A stretch of DNA of 64,000 nucleotides from Nonomuraea sp. NEAU-A123 (GTDB lineage Bacteria; Actinomycetota; Actinomycetes; Streptosporangiales; Streptosporangiaceae), in the NCBI RefSeq assembly GCF_018603905.1, contig NZ_JAHFZZ010000015.1, forward strand, positions 62,001-126,000, read 5' to 3'. Numbering within the stretch: position 1 is the first letter of the stretch; each line of letters opens with the position of its first letter. A program made the translations under genes and the position numbers. Below the pieces are notes generated by a model. That model ran no database searches. It was not told the DNA's origin and worked only from the letters and a program-made list of their open reading frames with translations. Of the stretch, positions 53,494-62,012 are shown piece by piece.

Positions 53494-54693
53494 ATGTCGT
53501 ACAGCCAGCCTGCCCGTCCCACTAGCGGCGCGTGGGCGGCGGCCATCGTGTGGGCGGCGCTGCCCCTGATGACGTGTGGGCTGGCGACACCGTTCACGAT
53601 CGGGTTCGCGGCCTACTGGCTGCGGAGCACGTTGCACGTTGTGGCGGCGGGCATCTACGCCATCAGCATCGGCTCTTTCGTGATGGCGGCCTTGGCCTAC
53701 GACCAGTTCGAGGACATCCCGACCCCGCTGTCGGGGGTGGTCTCGCTCGGACTGGTCATCAGCTGGCTGGGTGGGGTCATCCACTCGGGCATCCTGGTCC
53801 CCACGATGGTCAGGGCGCGCCGCAACAGACCCGTCTATCAGCCTCCCCACCAGCACCGGAGCGCTCCGCCGCCTTTCGATCTGCACCAGCGCACCACCGC
53901 CCCGAGTCCCCAGCGCCGGCCGCACGAGCCCGAGTGGATCGGGCACTACCGGGTGCTCCAGCCGCTCGGGCGGGGCGGGCAGGGCGCGGTCTATCTCGCG
54001 ATGGCGCCCAACGGCGTACGCGTCGCCGTCAAGGTTCTGCACGACCTCGTGGACGACGTGGCGCGGGCCAGGTTCGCCAGGGAGGTCGACGCGGCTCGGC
54101 GGGTGGCGACGTTCTCCACGGCCCGGGTGCTCGACGTCAGCATCACGGGTCAGCACGCCTACATCGTCAGCGAATACGTCGAAGGTCCGTCACTCGAACA
54201 TCTCGTACGAAAGTACGGCCCGCGCGACGAGGACAGCCTGACGCGGCTGGCGTTATCCACAGCCGGAGCGCTCGCCGCCATCCACAAGGCGGGGATCGTC
54301 CACCGCGACTTCAAGCCGAGCAACGTGCTCATCGGGCCGGACGGGCCGCGCGTGATCGACTTCGGGATCGCGCGGGCGCTCGACCAGATGACGGTGACCT
54401 CGGGCAAGATGGTCGGCACCCCGCCTTACATGTCGCCCGAGCAACTGACCGGGGCGCCGGTGGGGCCGGCGTCCGACGTGTTCAGCTGGGCTGTGACGAT
54501 GATGTTCGCGGCGACGGGGCGGCCGGCGTTCGGGGAGGATACGGTGCCGGCGGTGTTCAATCGGGTGCTCACCTTCCACCCGGACCTGTCGCCGCTACCG
54601 CCTGCCCTCCGCGGCACTGTGGGCTCCTGCCTGCACAAGAGCCCCGACGACCGCCCGTCCGCGTCTGACGTGATGCTGGCCATCGTCCAATGA
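53494..54693 (+). CDS. Membrane-associated Ser/Thr protein kinase
   Basis: The ATG at 53494 (MSYSQPARP) gives 399 residues. Three N-terminal membrane segments (AAIVWAALPLMTCGLATPF, VAAGIYAISIGSFVMAALAY, VSLGLVISWLGGVIHSGILV) precede a PknB-type kinase. Its motifs are LGRGGQGAVYLA (P-loop), VAVKVL (Lys), HRDFKPSN (catalytic loop) and DFGIARAL. The kinase domain is cytosolic at the C-terminus; no PASTA domain. It splits the nuo genes and is divergent from nuoI, so joint control is possible. Confidence 0.9.
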   Translation: MSYSQPARPTSGAWAAAIVWAALPLMTCGLATPFTIGFAAYWLRSTLHVVAAGIYAISIGSFVMAALAYDQFEDIPTPLSGVVSLGLVISWLGGVIHSGILVPTMVRARRNRPVYQPPHQHRSAPPPFDLHQRTTAPSPQRRPHEPEWIGHYRVLQPLGRGGQGAVYLAMAPNGVRVAVKVLHDLVDDVARARFAREVDAARRVATFSTARVLDVSITGQHAYIVSEYVEGPSLEHLVRKYGPRDEDSLTRLALSTAGALAAIHKAGIVHRDFKPSNVLIGPDGPRVIDFGIARALDQMTVTSGKMVGTPPYMSPEQLTGAPVGPASDVFSWAVTMMFAATGRPAFGEDTVPAVFNRVLTFHPDLSPLPPALRGTVGSCLHKSPDDRPSASDVMLAIVQ

Positions 54694-54728
54694 TCCGGCC
54701 ATAGTCCACCGATCCGAGAAGAAACGGC

Positions 54729-54935
54729 GTCAGACCGTCCCGTCCCGGGAGCTCCGGGTGAGACCGTCGCGTCCCGAGAACTGCGGGTCAGTGACAGATA
54801 CTCGTCCCAGGAATCGCGGGTCAGACCGTCCCGTCCCGGGAATCGCGGAACGGACCGGCCCGTCCAGAGAAGTGCGGGTCAGACCGTCGCGTCCCGAGAG
54901 CCGCGGGTCAGTGACAGATACTCGTCCCGGGAGAT
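54729..54935. repeat. Degenerate 29/33-bp tandem repeats
   Basis: Seven units such as GTCAGACCGTCCCGTCCCGG and GTCAGTGACAGATACTCGTC run through the intergenic region into the 3' end of the next gene. One unit equals the codons for ISRDEYLSLT at its C-terminus, so the repeats grew from the gene's own 3' end. Confidence 0.75.
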
Positions 54936-55847
54936 CGAGTGCACCGCCAGCCCCAGCCCGTGGCGGTCCGCGAAACGGTGGGCGGCGTCCGGGGTCCATC
55001 CGCCGGGCAGGTGGTGCAGGGGGCCGCCGTTCCCGTCGAGGATGAACAGCCCGGCCAGATCGTCATAGCGGTAGAGCAACAGGGACACGGCCATCCCCCG
55101 GCCCACGCCGATCTTGATGTACGGTGACTGTTCCTTGCCCCGGTTCACGTGCAACTTCTCGCCAGAGAGCACCGAGAGATACGGCCCCCCGGCGGAGCCG
55201 AGGATCTGGCCGCGGTCCGCGCGCCAGCGGTGGACGCGGGCGGACACCGGGCGCAGCACAAGGAGCACGGGGCTGAAGCCGATGGCCAGCCACTTGACCT
55301 CCAGGAGGTCCAGGAGCGACCTGCCCACCATGGAGATCCCGCGCCAGGCCGCCCACATACCGGTCGACGCCAGGTAGACCATCACCGCCAGCCCGGCGAC
55401 ACCGACCCCGATGCTCACCGGCCCGCGATACCTGGCCAGGAACGGTGGCGGCAGGCCCCGGAAGCGGCGCCAGCCTGGGGCGCGGCCGGCGAGCACCGCC
55501 CGCACCCGGTTCGAGGCGTGTCCGCGGGCGTCGACGATCGGCAGGCCCGTGTACCCCCCGAACGCGGCCACATGCGGGACGTACCACTCGCCCGGCAGGT
55601 CGAGCAGCACCAGGCCGTCGCCGTCGAGCGCGGCCAGGCCCTGGACCGAGAGGGTCTTGGCCTTCCTCCTCGACACAAGGACCCGCTGGTCGTAGCGGTA
55701 GTGGTAGAGCGTCGCGGGCGTCAGCCGCACGGATTGGCCGGACGCGTCGTCGGAGACGGCCAACGCCGAGCCGTCCCATAACACGTCCGTCCGGGGACAG
55801 GGAGTCCCCGCCACCGCCCCCGCGACCGGCCGAAGCCGAATGTCCAT
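54879..55847 (-). CDS. Hypothetical membrane protein
   Basis: ATG 55847 with GAGGGTG before it; 322 residues. A soluble N-terminal part (RLTPATLYHYRYDQRVLVSR) is followed by two membrane segments (VSIGVGVAGLAVMVYLAS, WLAIGFSPVLLVLRPVSA) and a C-terminal domain similar to the N-terminal one (ISLLLYRYDDLAG-type). No family recognised. It separates nuoH from the kinase gene. The 3' end is duplicated in the adjacent repeats. Confidence 0.65.
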   Translation of the reverse strand: MDIRLRPVAGAVAGTPCPRTDVLWDGSALAVSDDASGQSVRLTPATLYHYRYDQRVLVSRRKAKTLSVQGLAALDGDGLVLLDLPGEWYVPHVAAFGGYTGLPIVDARGHASNRVRAVLAGRAPGWRRFRGLPPPFLARYRGPVSIGVGVAGLAVMVYLASTGMWAAWRGISMVGRSLLDLLEVKWLAIGFSPVLLVLRPVSARVHRWRADRGQILGSAGGPYLSVLSGEKLHVNRGKEQSPYIKIGVGRGMAVSLLLYRYDDLAGLFILDGNGGPLHHLPGGWTPDAAHRFADRHGLGLAVHSISRDEYLSLTRGSRDATV

Positions 55848-55922
55848 GAAGATCACCCTCCATAGCCCCCTATCCACATAAGACGGATAAGCCGGAGGTA
55901 AAGTGCCGACAAACCAGCAGAA

Positions 55923-56864
55923 CTACGTAAGCACCTTCACGACGCCCGTGAGCGCCAACTGGACCAGCGCCAACGGCACCAGCCCCACCCACGCCAGCTT
56001 CTGCAACTGGTCCTCACGCATCCGGGGAAAGCTCACCCGCAGCCAGATCACCACAAAAGCCAGCGCGAACACCTTGACCAGCGTCCACACCCATCCGGCC
56101 AGCAACGGCCCATGCCACCCGCCCAGAAACAGCACGGTGGTCAGGAACGACAGCACGACGATCCCGACGTACTCCGAGAGCATGAACAGGGCGAACCGCA
56201 TCCCGGTGTATTCGGTCATCGGCCCCATGATGATCTCGGACTCGGCGATCGGCATGTCGAACGGCGGCCGGCGCAGCTCGGCCAGCCCGGCCAGGAAGAA
56301 CACCACGCCGCCGATGGCCTGCCACGGCAGCCACCACCACTGCCACGCCGAGACGATCGCCGGGATGGACAGCGTGCCCGCCGCCATCGCGACGGAGGAG
56401 GCGGCCAGCACCAGCGGCAGCTCGTACGACATGAGCTGGGCGGCCGACCGCATGCCGCCGAGCACCGAGTATTTGTTGGCCGACGCCCACCCCGCCATGA
56501 TCGAGCCGAGCACGCCGATGCCCATCACCGCGAGCACGAAGAACAGCCCGAGGTCGAGGTCCACGCCGACCAGCCCCTGGTCGACGGGGATGGCGATCAG
56601 CACGAGCAGGTAGGGCACCAGCGCGACGCCCGGTGCGATCATGAAGACGCGCCGGTCGGCGGCGGCCGGGATGACGTCCTCCTTCTGCGCGAACTTCACC
56701 CCGTCGGCGATGAGCTGCGCCCAGCCGTGGAAGCCGCCCGCGTACATCGGCCCGAGGCGCGACTGCATGTGCGCCATGACCTTGTGCTCGGTCTGCCCGA
56801 CGATCAACGGCAGCACGAGGAACACGATGAGGATGGCGACGAAGCGCAGCACCACGTCAAGCAT
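55923..56864 (-). CDS. nuoH: NADH-quinone oxidoreductase subunit H
   Basis: 313 residues, overlapping nuoC by 8 nt. Quinone-site loops ELRRPPFDMPIAESEIIMG and YTGMRFALFMLSEYVGI are intact. It anchors the peripheral arm; here it is followed by two non-nuo genes before nuoI. Confidence 0.95.
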   Translation of the reverse strand: MLDVVLRFVAILIVFLVLPLIVGQTEHKVMAHMQSRLGPMYAGGFHGWAQLIADGVKFAQKEDVIPAAADRRVFMIAPGVALVPYLLVLIAIPVDQGLVGVDLDLGLFFVLAVMGIGVLGSIMAGWASANKYSVLGGMRSAAQLMSYELPLVLAASSVAMAAGTLSIPAIVSAWQWWWLPWQAIGGVVFFLAGLAELRRPPFDMPIAESEIIMGPMTEYTGMRFALFMLSEYVGIVVLSFLTTVLFLGGWHGPLLAGWVWTLVKVFALAFVVIWLRVSFPRMREDQLQKLAWVGLVPLALVQLALTGVVKVLT

Positions 56865-57390
56865 CGGGTGTCCCCCAGTCGGCGGGTACGCCGGGCGGCA
56901 GCGTCCTGCGGCGGCTCGGCGAGCCGTGCCCGGATTCGCCCGGCTCCTTGGCTCCCGGCCAGGGCTTGGCCACCCGGGCGGCGAGGATGAAGTCCTTGCG
57001 CAGCGGATGCCCCTCGAACCCGTCGGGCAGCAGCAGCGGCACCAGGTAGGGGTGGCCGTCGAAGAGCACCCCGAACATCTCGTACGTCTCGCGCTCGTGC
57101 CAGTTGGCGCCCCGGTAGACGCCCACGGCGGTGGGCAGCCGCGGATCGGCGCGCGGCACCCGGGTGCGGACGAGCACCCGCTCGCACGAGTCGGGGTCGT
57201 AGACGTGGGCGACCACGAAGAACCCGTCGGGCGGATCGTCGACCCCGGTCAGCCAGTCGAAGAAGGTGTGGCCGGAGTCCCTGAGGAAGGTCAGGACCTC
57301 GATCCAGTCGGCCGGGCCGACGTCGACGGTGGACTCGCCGAAGGAGGTGGAGACGGAGACCCGCTCACCGAAGCGCTCCTCGAGCGTCAC
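56857..57390 (-). CDS. nuoC: NADH-quinone oxidoreductase subunit C
   Basis: GTG 57390; 177 residues. The signature NWHERETYEMFGVLFDGHP is intact. It is not fused to NuoD, and no nuoD follows: the next gene is nuoH. Confidence 0.94.
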   Translation of the reverse strand: MTLEERFGERVSVSTSFGESTVDVGPADWIEVLTFLRDSGHTFFDWLTGVDDPPDGFFVVAHVYDPDSCERVLVRTRVPRADPRLPTAVGVYRGANWHERETYEMFGVLFDGHPYLVPLLLPDGFEGHPLRKDFILAARVAKPWPGAKEPGESGHGSPSRRRTLPPGVPADWGTPDA

Positions 57391-57917
57391 GACACATCCC
57401 CGTGCGAGCGGGACCAGACGTAGCGGTCGCTGAGCTTCTCGGCGGCGATCTTCTCCTGGAGCTTCATGATCCCGTGGAGCAGCGCCTCAGGTCTGGGCGG
57501 GCAGCCGGGCACATAGACATCGACCGGAATGATCTGGTCGACGCCGTTGGTGACGCAGTAGGAGTCCCAGTAGGGGCCGCCGGTGTTGGAGCAGGCGCCG
57601 AACGAGATCACGTACTTCGGATCGGGCATCTGCTCGTAGAGGCGCTTGACGGCGGGGGCCATCTTGTCGGTGACGGTGCCCGAGACGATCATCAGGTCGG
57701 CCTGGCGCGGCCCGTTGGCGAACGGGATCACCCCGAACCGGATGAAATCGTGGCGGCTCATGGAGGTCGCGATGAACTCGATCGCGCAGCAGGCGAGCCC
57801 GAAGTTGAACACCCACAGCGAATAACGCCGCCCCCAGTTGAGCACGAAGCGCATCGGCTTGGGTGCCAAGCGCGAGATCGGCCCCACTGTGGGCATCGGG
57901 AGATCCGTGGCTGCCAT
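57387..57917 (-). CDS. nuoB: NADH-quinone oxidoreductase subunit B
   Basis: ATG 57917; 176 residues. The N2 cluster ligands are present: FGLACCAIEF, SFGACSNTGG and VPGCPPRPEAL. It couples electron flow to quinone reduction. Confidence 0.95.
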   Translation of the reverse strand: MAATDLPMPTVGPISRLAPKPMRFVLNWGRRYSLWVFNFGLACCAIEFIATSMSRHDFIRFGVIPFANGPRQADLMIVSGTVTDKMAPAVKRLYEQMPDPKYVISFGACSNTGGPYWDSYCVTNGVDQIIPVDVYVPGCPPRPEALLHGIMKLQEKIAAEKLSDRYVWSRSHGDVS

Positions 57918-57985
57918 ACCGCCCATTGTCCCGCGTGATCTCCCTAAGGAGTAGAGGGACGGCGGTTGATCGACCGAAAAACAAC

Positions 57986-58357
57986 CTAAGTCCAGCCGAG
58001 TACGCGCTTTCGCCAGGCGTAGAGGATGCCGAGCGCGATGAACCCCAGGAAGACGAACATCTCCACGAGCGTCGTCAGCCCGAATCCCGGCGCGTCGAAG
58101 ACCGTGGCCCACGGGAAGAGGAACACGGCGTCCACGGCGAAGACCACGTACAGGTACGTGAAGACGTAGTAGCGCACCTGCGACTGGGCCCAGCCGTCGC
58201 CGACAGGGTCGACGCCGCACTCGTAGGTGGTCAGCTTCTCGGCCGTCGGCCTGGTCGGGCGCAGGAGACGGTTGACCAGGAGGGCCCCGGCCACGATGGC
58301 CACGCCGATGGCAAGCAGCGCGGCGACCAGCACATAGGACCCGAAGTAGCCGTCCAT
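57986..58357 (-). CDS. nuoA: NADH-quinone oxidoreductase subunit A
   Basis: ATG 58357; 123 residues with three membrane helices and the loop YECGVDPVGDGWAQSQVRYY. First gene of the minus-strand nuo cluster; nuoB starts 69 bp later. Confidence 0.94.
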   Translation of the reverse strand: MDGYFGSYVLVAALLAIGVAIVAGALLVNRLLRPTRPTAEKLTTYECGVDPVGDGWAQSQVRYYVFTYLYVVFAVDAVFLFPWATVFDAPGFGLTTLVEMFVFLGFIALGILYAWRKRVLGWT

Positions 58358-58442
58358 GTCCTGATCGTAACTCAGTCAAGCCTCGTCCCCCATAGTCCCA
58401 AAACGGGGCAAACCGCAAGATCAGCCCCTTAACCTGACCTTC

Positions 58443-59915
58443 ATGCACAAAAAGGGACTCATTGGAGGAATCGCCCTGCTGGCCCTTTCCGCCGTGGGTG
58501 GTGGGCTGGCCACCGCGTCCCCTGAGCGGGACGTCCTGGTCCCCGCGGAGCCGACCATGATCGACTTTGTCGACCCCGCGACCGTGGGCGGTCTGGTCGC
58601 CAGAACCCTGAGCGACGACGTCCGCGGGCACGCGAGTCGCCTTGTGCATATCACCTACCCCGAACTGCCGGACGCGCCCCGCCTCAACAAGGCCCTGCGT
58701 GACGAGACCGAGCGGACGCTGCGCCGCTTCCGCTCGCTCACCAGGTTCGACACCCCACGGCCCCGCCCCGAGCTGAACGTGGACTGGCAGCTCACCGCCG
58801 CCTCCGGCGACATCGTCGGCGTACGACTGCGCACCGGCGAGTCCCTCGGCACCGGCTGGGGCAACTCCACCCGAACCCTCTGGTACGACCGGCGGACCGG
58901 CAAGGCGACCGGCTCGGCCGGCCTGCTCTCCGGCCAGGCCGCGCTGCGCGATCTCACGCGACTGGTCAGAGACCAGCTCGTGAAGCGCGGATCCCCGACC
59001 GACCCCAGCAGGCTGACGGGCGACCGGCTCGACTCGATGGCCTTCAACCAGGGCGGGGACCTGGTGGTGGAGTTCGACGACTGCCAGGTCGGGCCGTGCG
59101 CCCTCGGCCGCCTGGCCGTGGCCGTACCCGCCCGGCAGGCCGATCCCCTGCTGTCGCCGACGGGACGGCGCGCGCAGGAGGTCGTCCGGGAGGCCGCCAG
59201 GCAGGCGGCGCCGACCGTGCCGAGGACGGCCCCGTCATCCAGCCCCGAGGCCGTCAGCAACCGGGCGGGATCGGTCGACTGCACCAAGGCCAAGTGCGTC
59301 GCGCTGACCTTCGACGACGGGCCGGGACCGGACACGCCCAGGCTGCTCGACATGCTGCACCAGGCCGGGGCGCGGGCCACCTTCTTCACCGTCGGCACCA
59401 GTGCCGCGGCCCGGCCGGATCTGCTGTTCAGGATGAGCGTCGAGGGGCATCTGGTGGCCAACCACTCCTGGGCGCACCTGGACCTGTCGAAGTTGACGAC
59501 CAGCAAGATCGCCGATTCGCTCCGCCGTACCCAGGACACCATCACAGCGGCCATCGGCGAGCGGCCCACGCTGATGCGCGCGCCATACGGAGCGGTGAAC
59601 AAGAACGTGACGGACGTGGCGGAGGACATGGGCCTCGCCATCGTCGGCCGGAACGTCGACGCAGGTGACAAGGACACGAACGACCCCAAGGCGATCGCCG
59701 ACCGGGTGACGAAGCAGGCGCGCGTCGGGGCCATCGTGCTCATGCACGGCGTCAACCCGGCGACCGTTGACGCGGTTCCGGACATCCTCAAAAAGCTGCA
59801 GGGGAAGGGTTACACGCTCGTCACTGTTCCAGAGTTGTATGGAACGGCTGGTATGCAGGCCGGACACCTTTACCGATCGGGGTCGGAGATCGCGCGTCAT
59901 CGCCCCCTGACGTAA
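58443..59915 (+). CDS. Secreted polysaccharide deacetylase (PdaC-like)
   Basis: 490 residues. Signal peptide (MHKKGLIGGIALLALSAVGG). The N-terminal domain (VHITYPELPDAPRLNKALRD, FNQGGDLVVEFDDCQVG) resembles the DUF4163/DUF3298 part of PdaC and RsiV. The NodB domain has VALTFDDGPGPDT, NHSWAHLDL and MRAPYGAVN, giving the Asp-His-His metal site. It acts on cell-wall or other extracellular glycan. Confidence 0.9.
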   Translation: MHKKGLIGGIALLALSAVGGGLATASPERDVLVPAEPTMIDFVDPATVGGLVARTLSDDVRGHASRLVHITYPELPDAPRLNKALRDETERTLRRFRSLTRFDTPRPRPELNVDWQLTAASGDIVGVRLRTGESLGTGWGNSTRTLWYDRRTGKATGSAGLLSGQAALRDLTRLVRDQLVKRGSPTDPSRLTGDRLDSMAFNQGGDLVVEFDDCQVGPCALGRLAVAVPARQADPLLSPTGRRAQEVVREAARQAAPTVPRTAPSSSPEAVSNRAGSVDCTKAKCVALTFDDGPGPDTPRLLDMLHQAGARATFFTVGTSAAARPDLLFRMSVEGHLVANHSWAHLDLSKLTTSKIADSLRRTQDTITAAIGERPTLMRAPYGAVNKNVTDVAEDMGLAIVGRNVDAGDKDTNDPKAIADRVTKQARVGAIVLMHGVNPATVDAVPDILKKLQGKGYTLVTVPELYGTAGMQAGHLYRSGSEIARHRPLT

Positions 59916-59934
59916 GCCACGCCTGGGGGGGACG

Positions 59935-59940
59935 TATAGT
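59935..59940 (+). promoter_or_regulatory. -10 element of a leaderless transcript
   Basis: TATAGT lies 8 nt before the GTG of the leader ORF at 59949, which would place the transcription start at or next to the first codon. No clear -35 is seen. Confidence 0.5.
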
Positions 59941-59948
59941 TGGCGCTC

Positions 59949-60023
59949 GTGACCCGAACAGTCCTCTTCGCACGCCTGCACGTCGACCTGTGCAGAATCG
60001 CCGCCGGCCTGTGTCACCCCTAG
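59949..60023 (+). CDS. Leaderless leader peptide (HVDLCR type) upstream of korAB
   Basis: The ORF GTG...TAG encodes 24 residues: MTRTVLFARLHVDLCRIAAG then LCHP. The RLHVDLCR core is the hallmark of short actinobacterial putative leader peptides, usually found before sulfur or iron-sulfur related genes, where Cys codons may drive attenuation. It lies 144 bp before korA, and the -10 element directly before it suggests leaderless translation. No strong terminator is visible between the two. Confidence 0.65.
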   Translation: MTRTVLFARLHVDLCRIAAGLCHP

Positions 60024-60167
60024 TGGTTCTCCGGTATCCCCTGATTGCCCCCGCGTTTACCCGCATTCTGTAGCGAGGAAACGTGTTGAACCTCGCGAGG
60101 ATCTAGCATGGAAACTGAGAACGCGCCACAAACGACCGCGCCTCGGCGCGTCGGGGAGGACTGAGCT

Positions 60168-62012
60168 GTGACGAAGCAGGTCCAGCAACTTGACCGCGTG
60201 ATCATTAGATTCGCCGGAGACTCCGGCGACGGCATGCAGCTCACCGGCGACCGCTTCACCGCGGGCACCGCGGAGTTCGGCAACGACTTGTCGACGCTGC
60301 CCAACTTCCCCGCCGAGATCCGTGCCCCCGCAGGCACGCTCCCCGGCGTCTCCAGCTTTCAGCTGCACTTCGCCGACCATGACATCCTGACGCCGGGTGA
60401 CGCTCCCAACGTGCTCGTCGCGATGAACCCGGCGGCCCTCAAGGCCAACCTGGGCGACCTGCCCCGCGGCGCCGACATCATCGCCAACATCGACGAGTTC
60501 ACCAAGCGCAACCTGCAGAAGGTCGGCTACGCGGCCAACCCGCTGGAGGACGACTCGCTCAGCGAGTGGCGCGTCCACGCGGTGGCGCTGACCTCGCTGA
60601 CGGTCAAGGCGCTCGAAGGCTTCGACCTGTCCAAGAAGGACGCCGAGCGTTCGAAGAACATGTTCGCGCTGGGCCTGCTCTCCTGGCTGTACCACCGGCC
60701 GACCGAGCACACGATCAAGTTCTTGGAGCAGAAATTCGCCAAGAAGCCGGAGATCGCCAAGGCCAACATCGCGGCCTTCCAGGCGGGCTGGAACTACGGC
60801 GAGACCACTGAGGCGTTCTCGGTCTCCTACGAGGTGAAGCCCGCCCAACTGGCGCCCGGCGTCTACCGCAACATCTCCGGCAACCAGGCCCTGGCCTACG
60901 GCCTGATCGCGGCCTCGGTGCAGTCGAAGCTGCCGCTGTTCCTCGGGTCTTACCCGATCACGCCGGCCAGCGACATCCTGCACGAGCTGTCCAAGCACAA
61001 GCGGTTCGGCGTCCGCACCTTCCAGGCGGAGGACGAGATCGCCGGCGTCGGCGCGGCGCTGGGCGCGGCGTTCGGCGGCGCGCTGGGCGTGACCACGACG
61101 TCGGGGCCCGGTGTGGCGCTGAAGGCCGAGACCGTCGGCCTGGCGGTCACCACCGAGCTGCCGCTGCTCATCGTGGACGTGCAGCGGGCGGGGCCGAGCA
61201 CCGGCATGCCGACCAAGACCGAGCAGACCGACCTGCTGATGGCCATGTTCGGCCGCAACGGCGAGTCTCCGGTGCCGATCGTGGCGCCGATGTCGCCGAG
61301 CGACTGCTTCGCCGCGGCCATCGAGGCGGCGCGGATCGCGGTCAAGTACCGCACCCCGGTCATGCTGCTGTCGGACGGCTACCTGGCCAACGGCTCCGAG
61401 CCGTGGCGCCTGCCGGAAGTTGCTGATCTGCCGGACATCTCCCAGGAGTTCACCACGGAGCCCAACGGCGCCGACGGAGAGTTCCTGCCGTTCAAGCGGG
61501 ACACCGACACGCTCGCCCGCCCGTGGGCCGTCCCCGGCACACCGGGCCTGGAGCACCGCATCGGCGGCATCGAGAAGGCCGACGGCACGGGCAACATCAG
61601 CTACGACCCGGACAACCACGACCTTATGGTCAGGACCCGGGCGGCCAAGATCGCCGGGATCGACGTACCCGACCTCGAGGTCGACGACGCCGACGGTGAC
61701 GCCAGGGTGCTGGTGCTCGGCTGGGGTTCGACCTACGGCCCGATCGCGGCGGCCGTGCGCCGCATCAGGAGGGCCGGTGGCAAGGTCGCGCAGGCGCACC
61801 TACGTCACCTCAACCCCCTGCCCGCCAACACCGGCGAGATCCTCAAGAGCTACGACAAGGTGCTGCTGCCCGAGATCAACCTGGGCCAGCTCGCCCTGCT
61901 GCTGCGGGCGCGCTACCTCGTCGACATCATCAGCTACAACCGTGTGCGCGGGCTTCCGTTCAAAGCCGAGGAGCTGGCCGGAGTCATCCAGGACGTGATC
62001 GACAGTGACTGA
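60168..62012 (+). CDS. korA: 2-oxoacid:ferredoxin oxidoreductase, alpha/gamma fusion subunit
   Basis: GTG 60168 with GGGGAGG upstream; 614 residues. The N-terminal gamma domain (RFAGDSGDGMQLTGDRF) is fused to the alpha domain (GSYPITPASDILHELS, TTTSGPGVALKAETVGLAV, QRAGPSTGMPTKTEQTD). With KorB it converts 2-oxoglutarate to succinyl-CoA with ferredoxin reduction. The stop overlaps korB by 8 nt. Confidence 0.93.
   Translation: MTKQVQQLDRVIIRFAGDSGDGMQLTGDRFTAGTAEFGNDLSTLPNFPAEIRAPAGTLPGVSSFQLHFADHDILTPGDAPNVLVAMNPAALKANLGDLPRGADIIANIDEFTKRNLQKVGYAANPLEDDSLSEWRVHAVALTSLTVKALEGFDLSKKDAERSKNMFALGLLSWLYHRPTEHTIKFLEQKFAKKPEIAKANIAAFQAGWNYGETTEAFSVSYEVKPAQLAPGVYRNISGNQALAYGLIAASVQSKLPLFLGSYPITPASDILHELSKHKRFGVRTFQAEDEIAGVGAALGAAFGGALGVTTTSGPGVALKAETVGLAVTTELPLLIVDVQRAGPSTGMPTKTEQTDLLMAMFGRNGESPVPIVAPMSPSDCFAAAIEAARIAVKYRTPVMLLSDGYLANGSEPWRLPEVADLPDISQEFTTEPNGADGEFLPFKRDTDTLARPWAVPGTPGLEHRIGGIEKADGTGNISYDPDNHDLMVRTRAAKIAGIDVPDLEVDDADGDARVLVLGWGSTYGPIAAAVRRIRRAGGKVAQAHLRHLNPLPANTGEILKSYDKVLLPEINLGQLALLLRARYLVDIISYNRVRGLPFKAEELAGVIQDVIDSD

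Noticed and set aside
60057..61799. 580-residue minus-strand frame
   Set aside because: Antisense shadow of korA; low-complexity, no start signal or domain.
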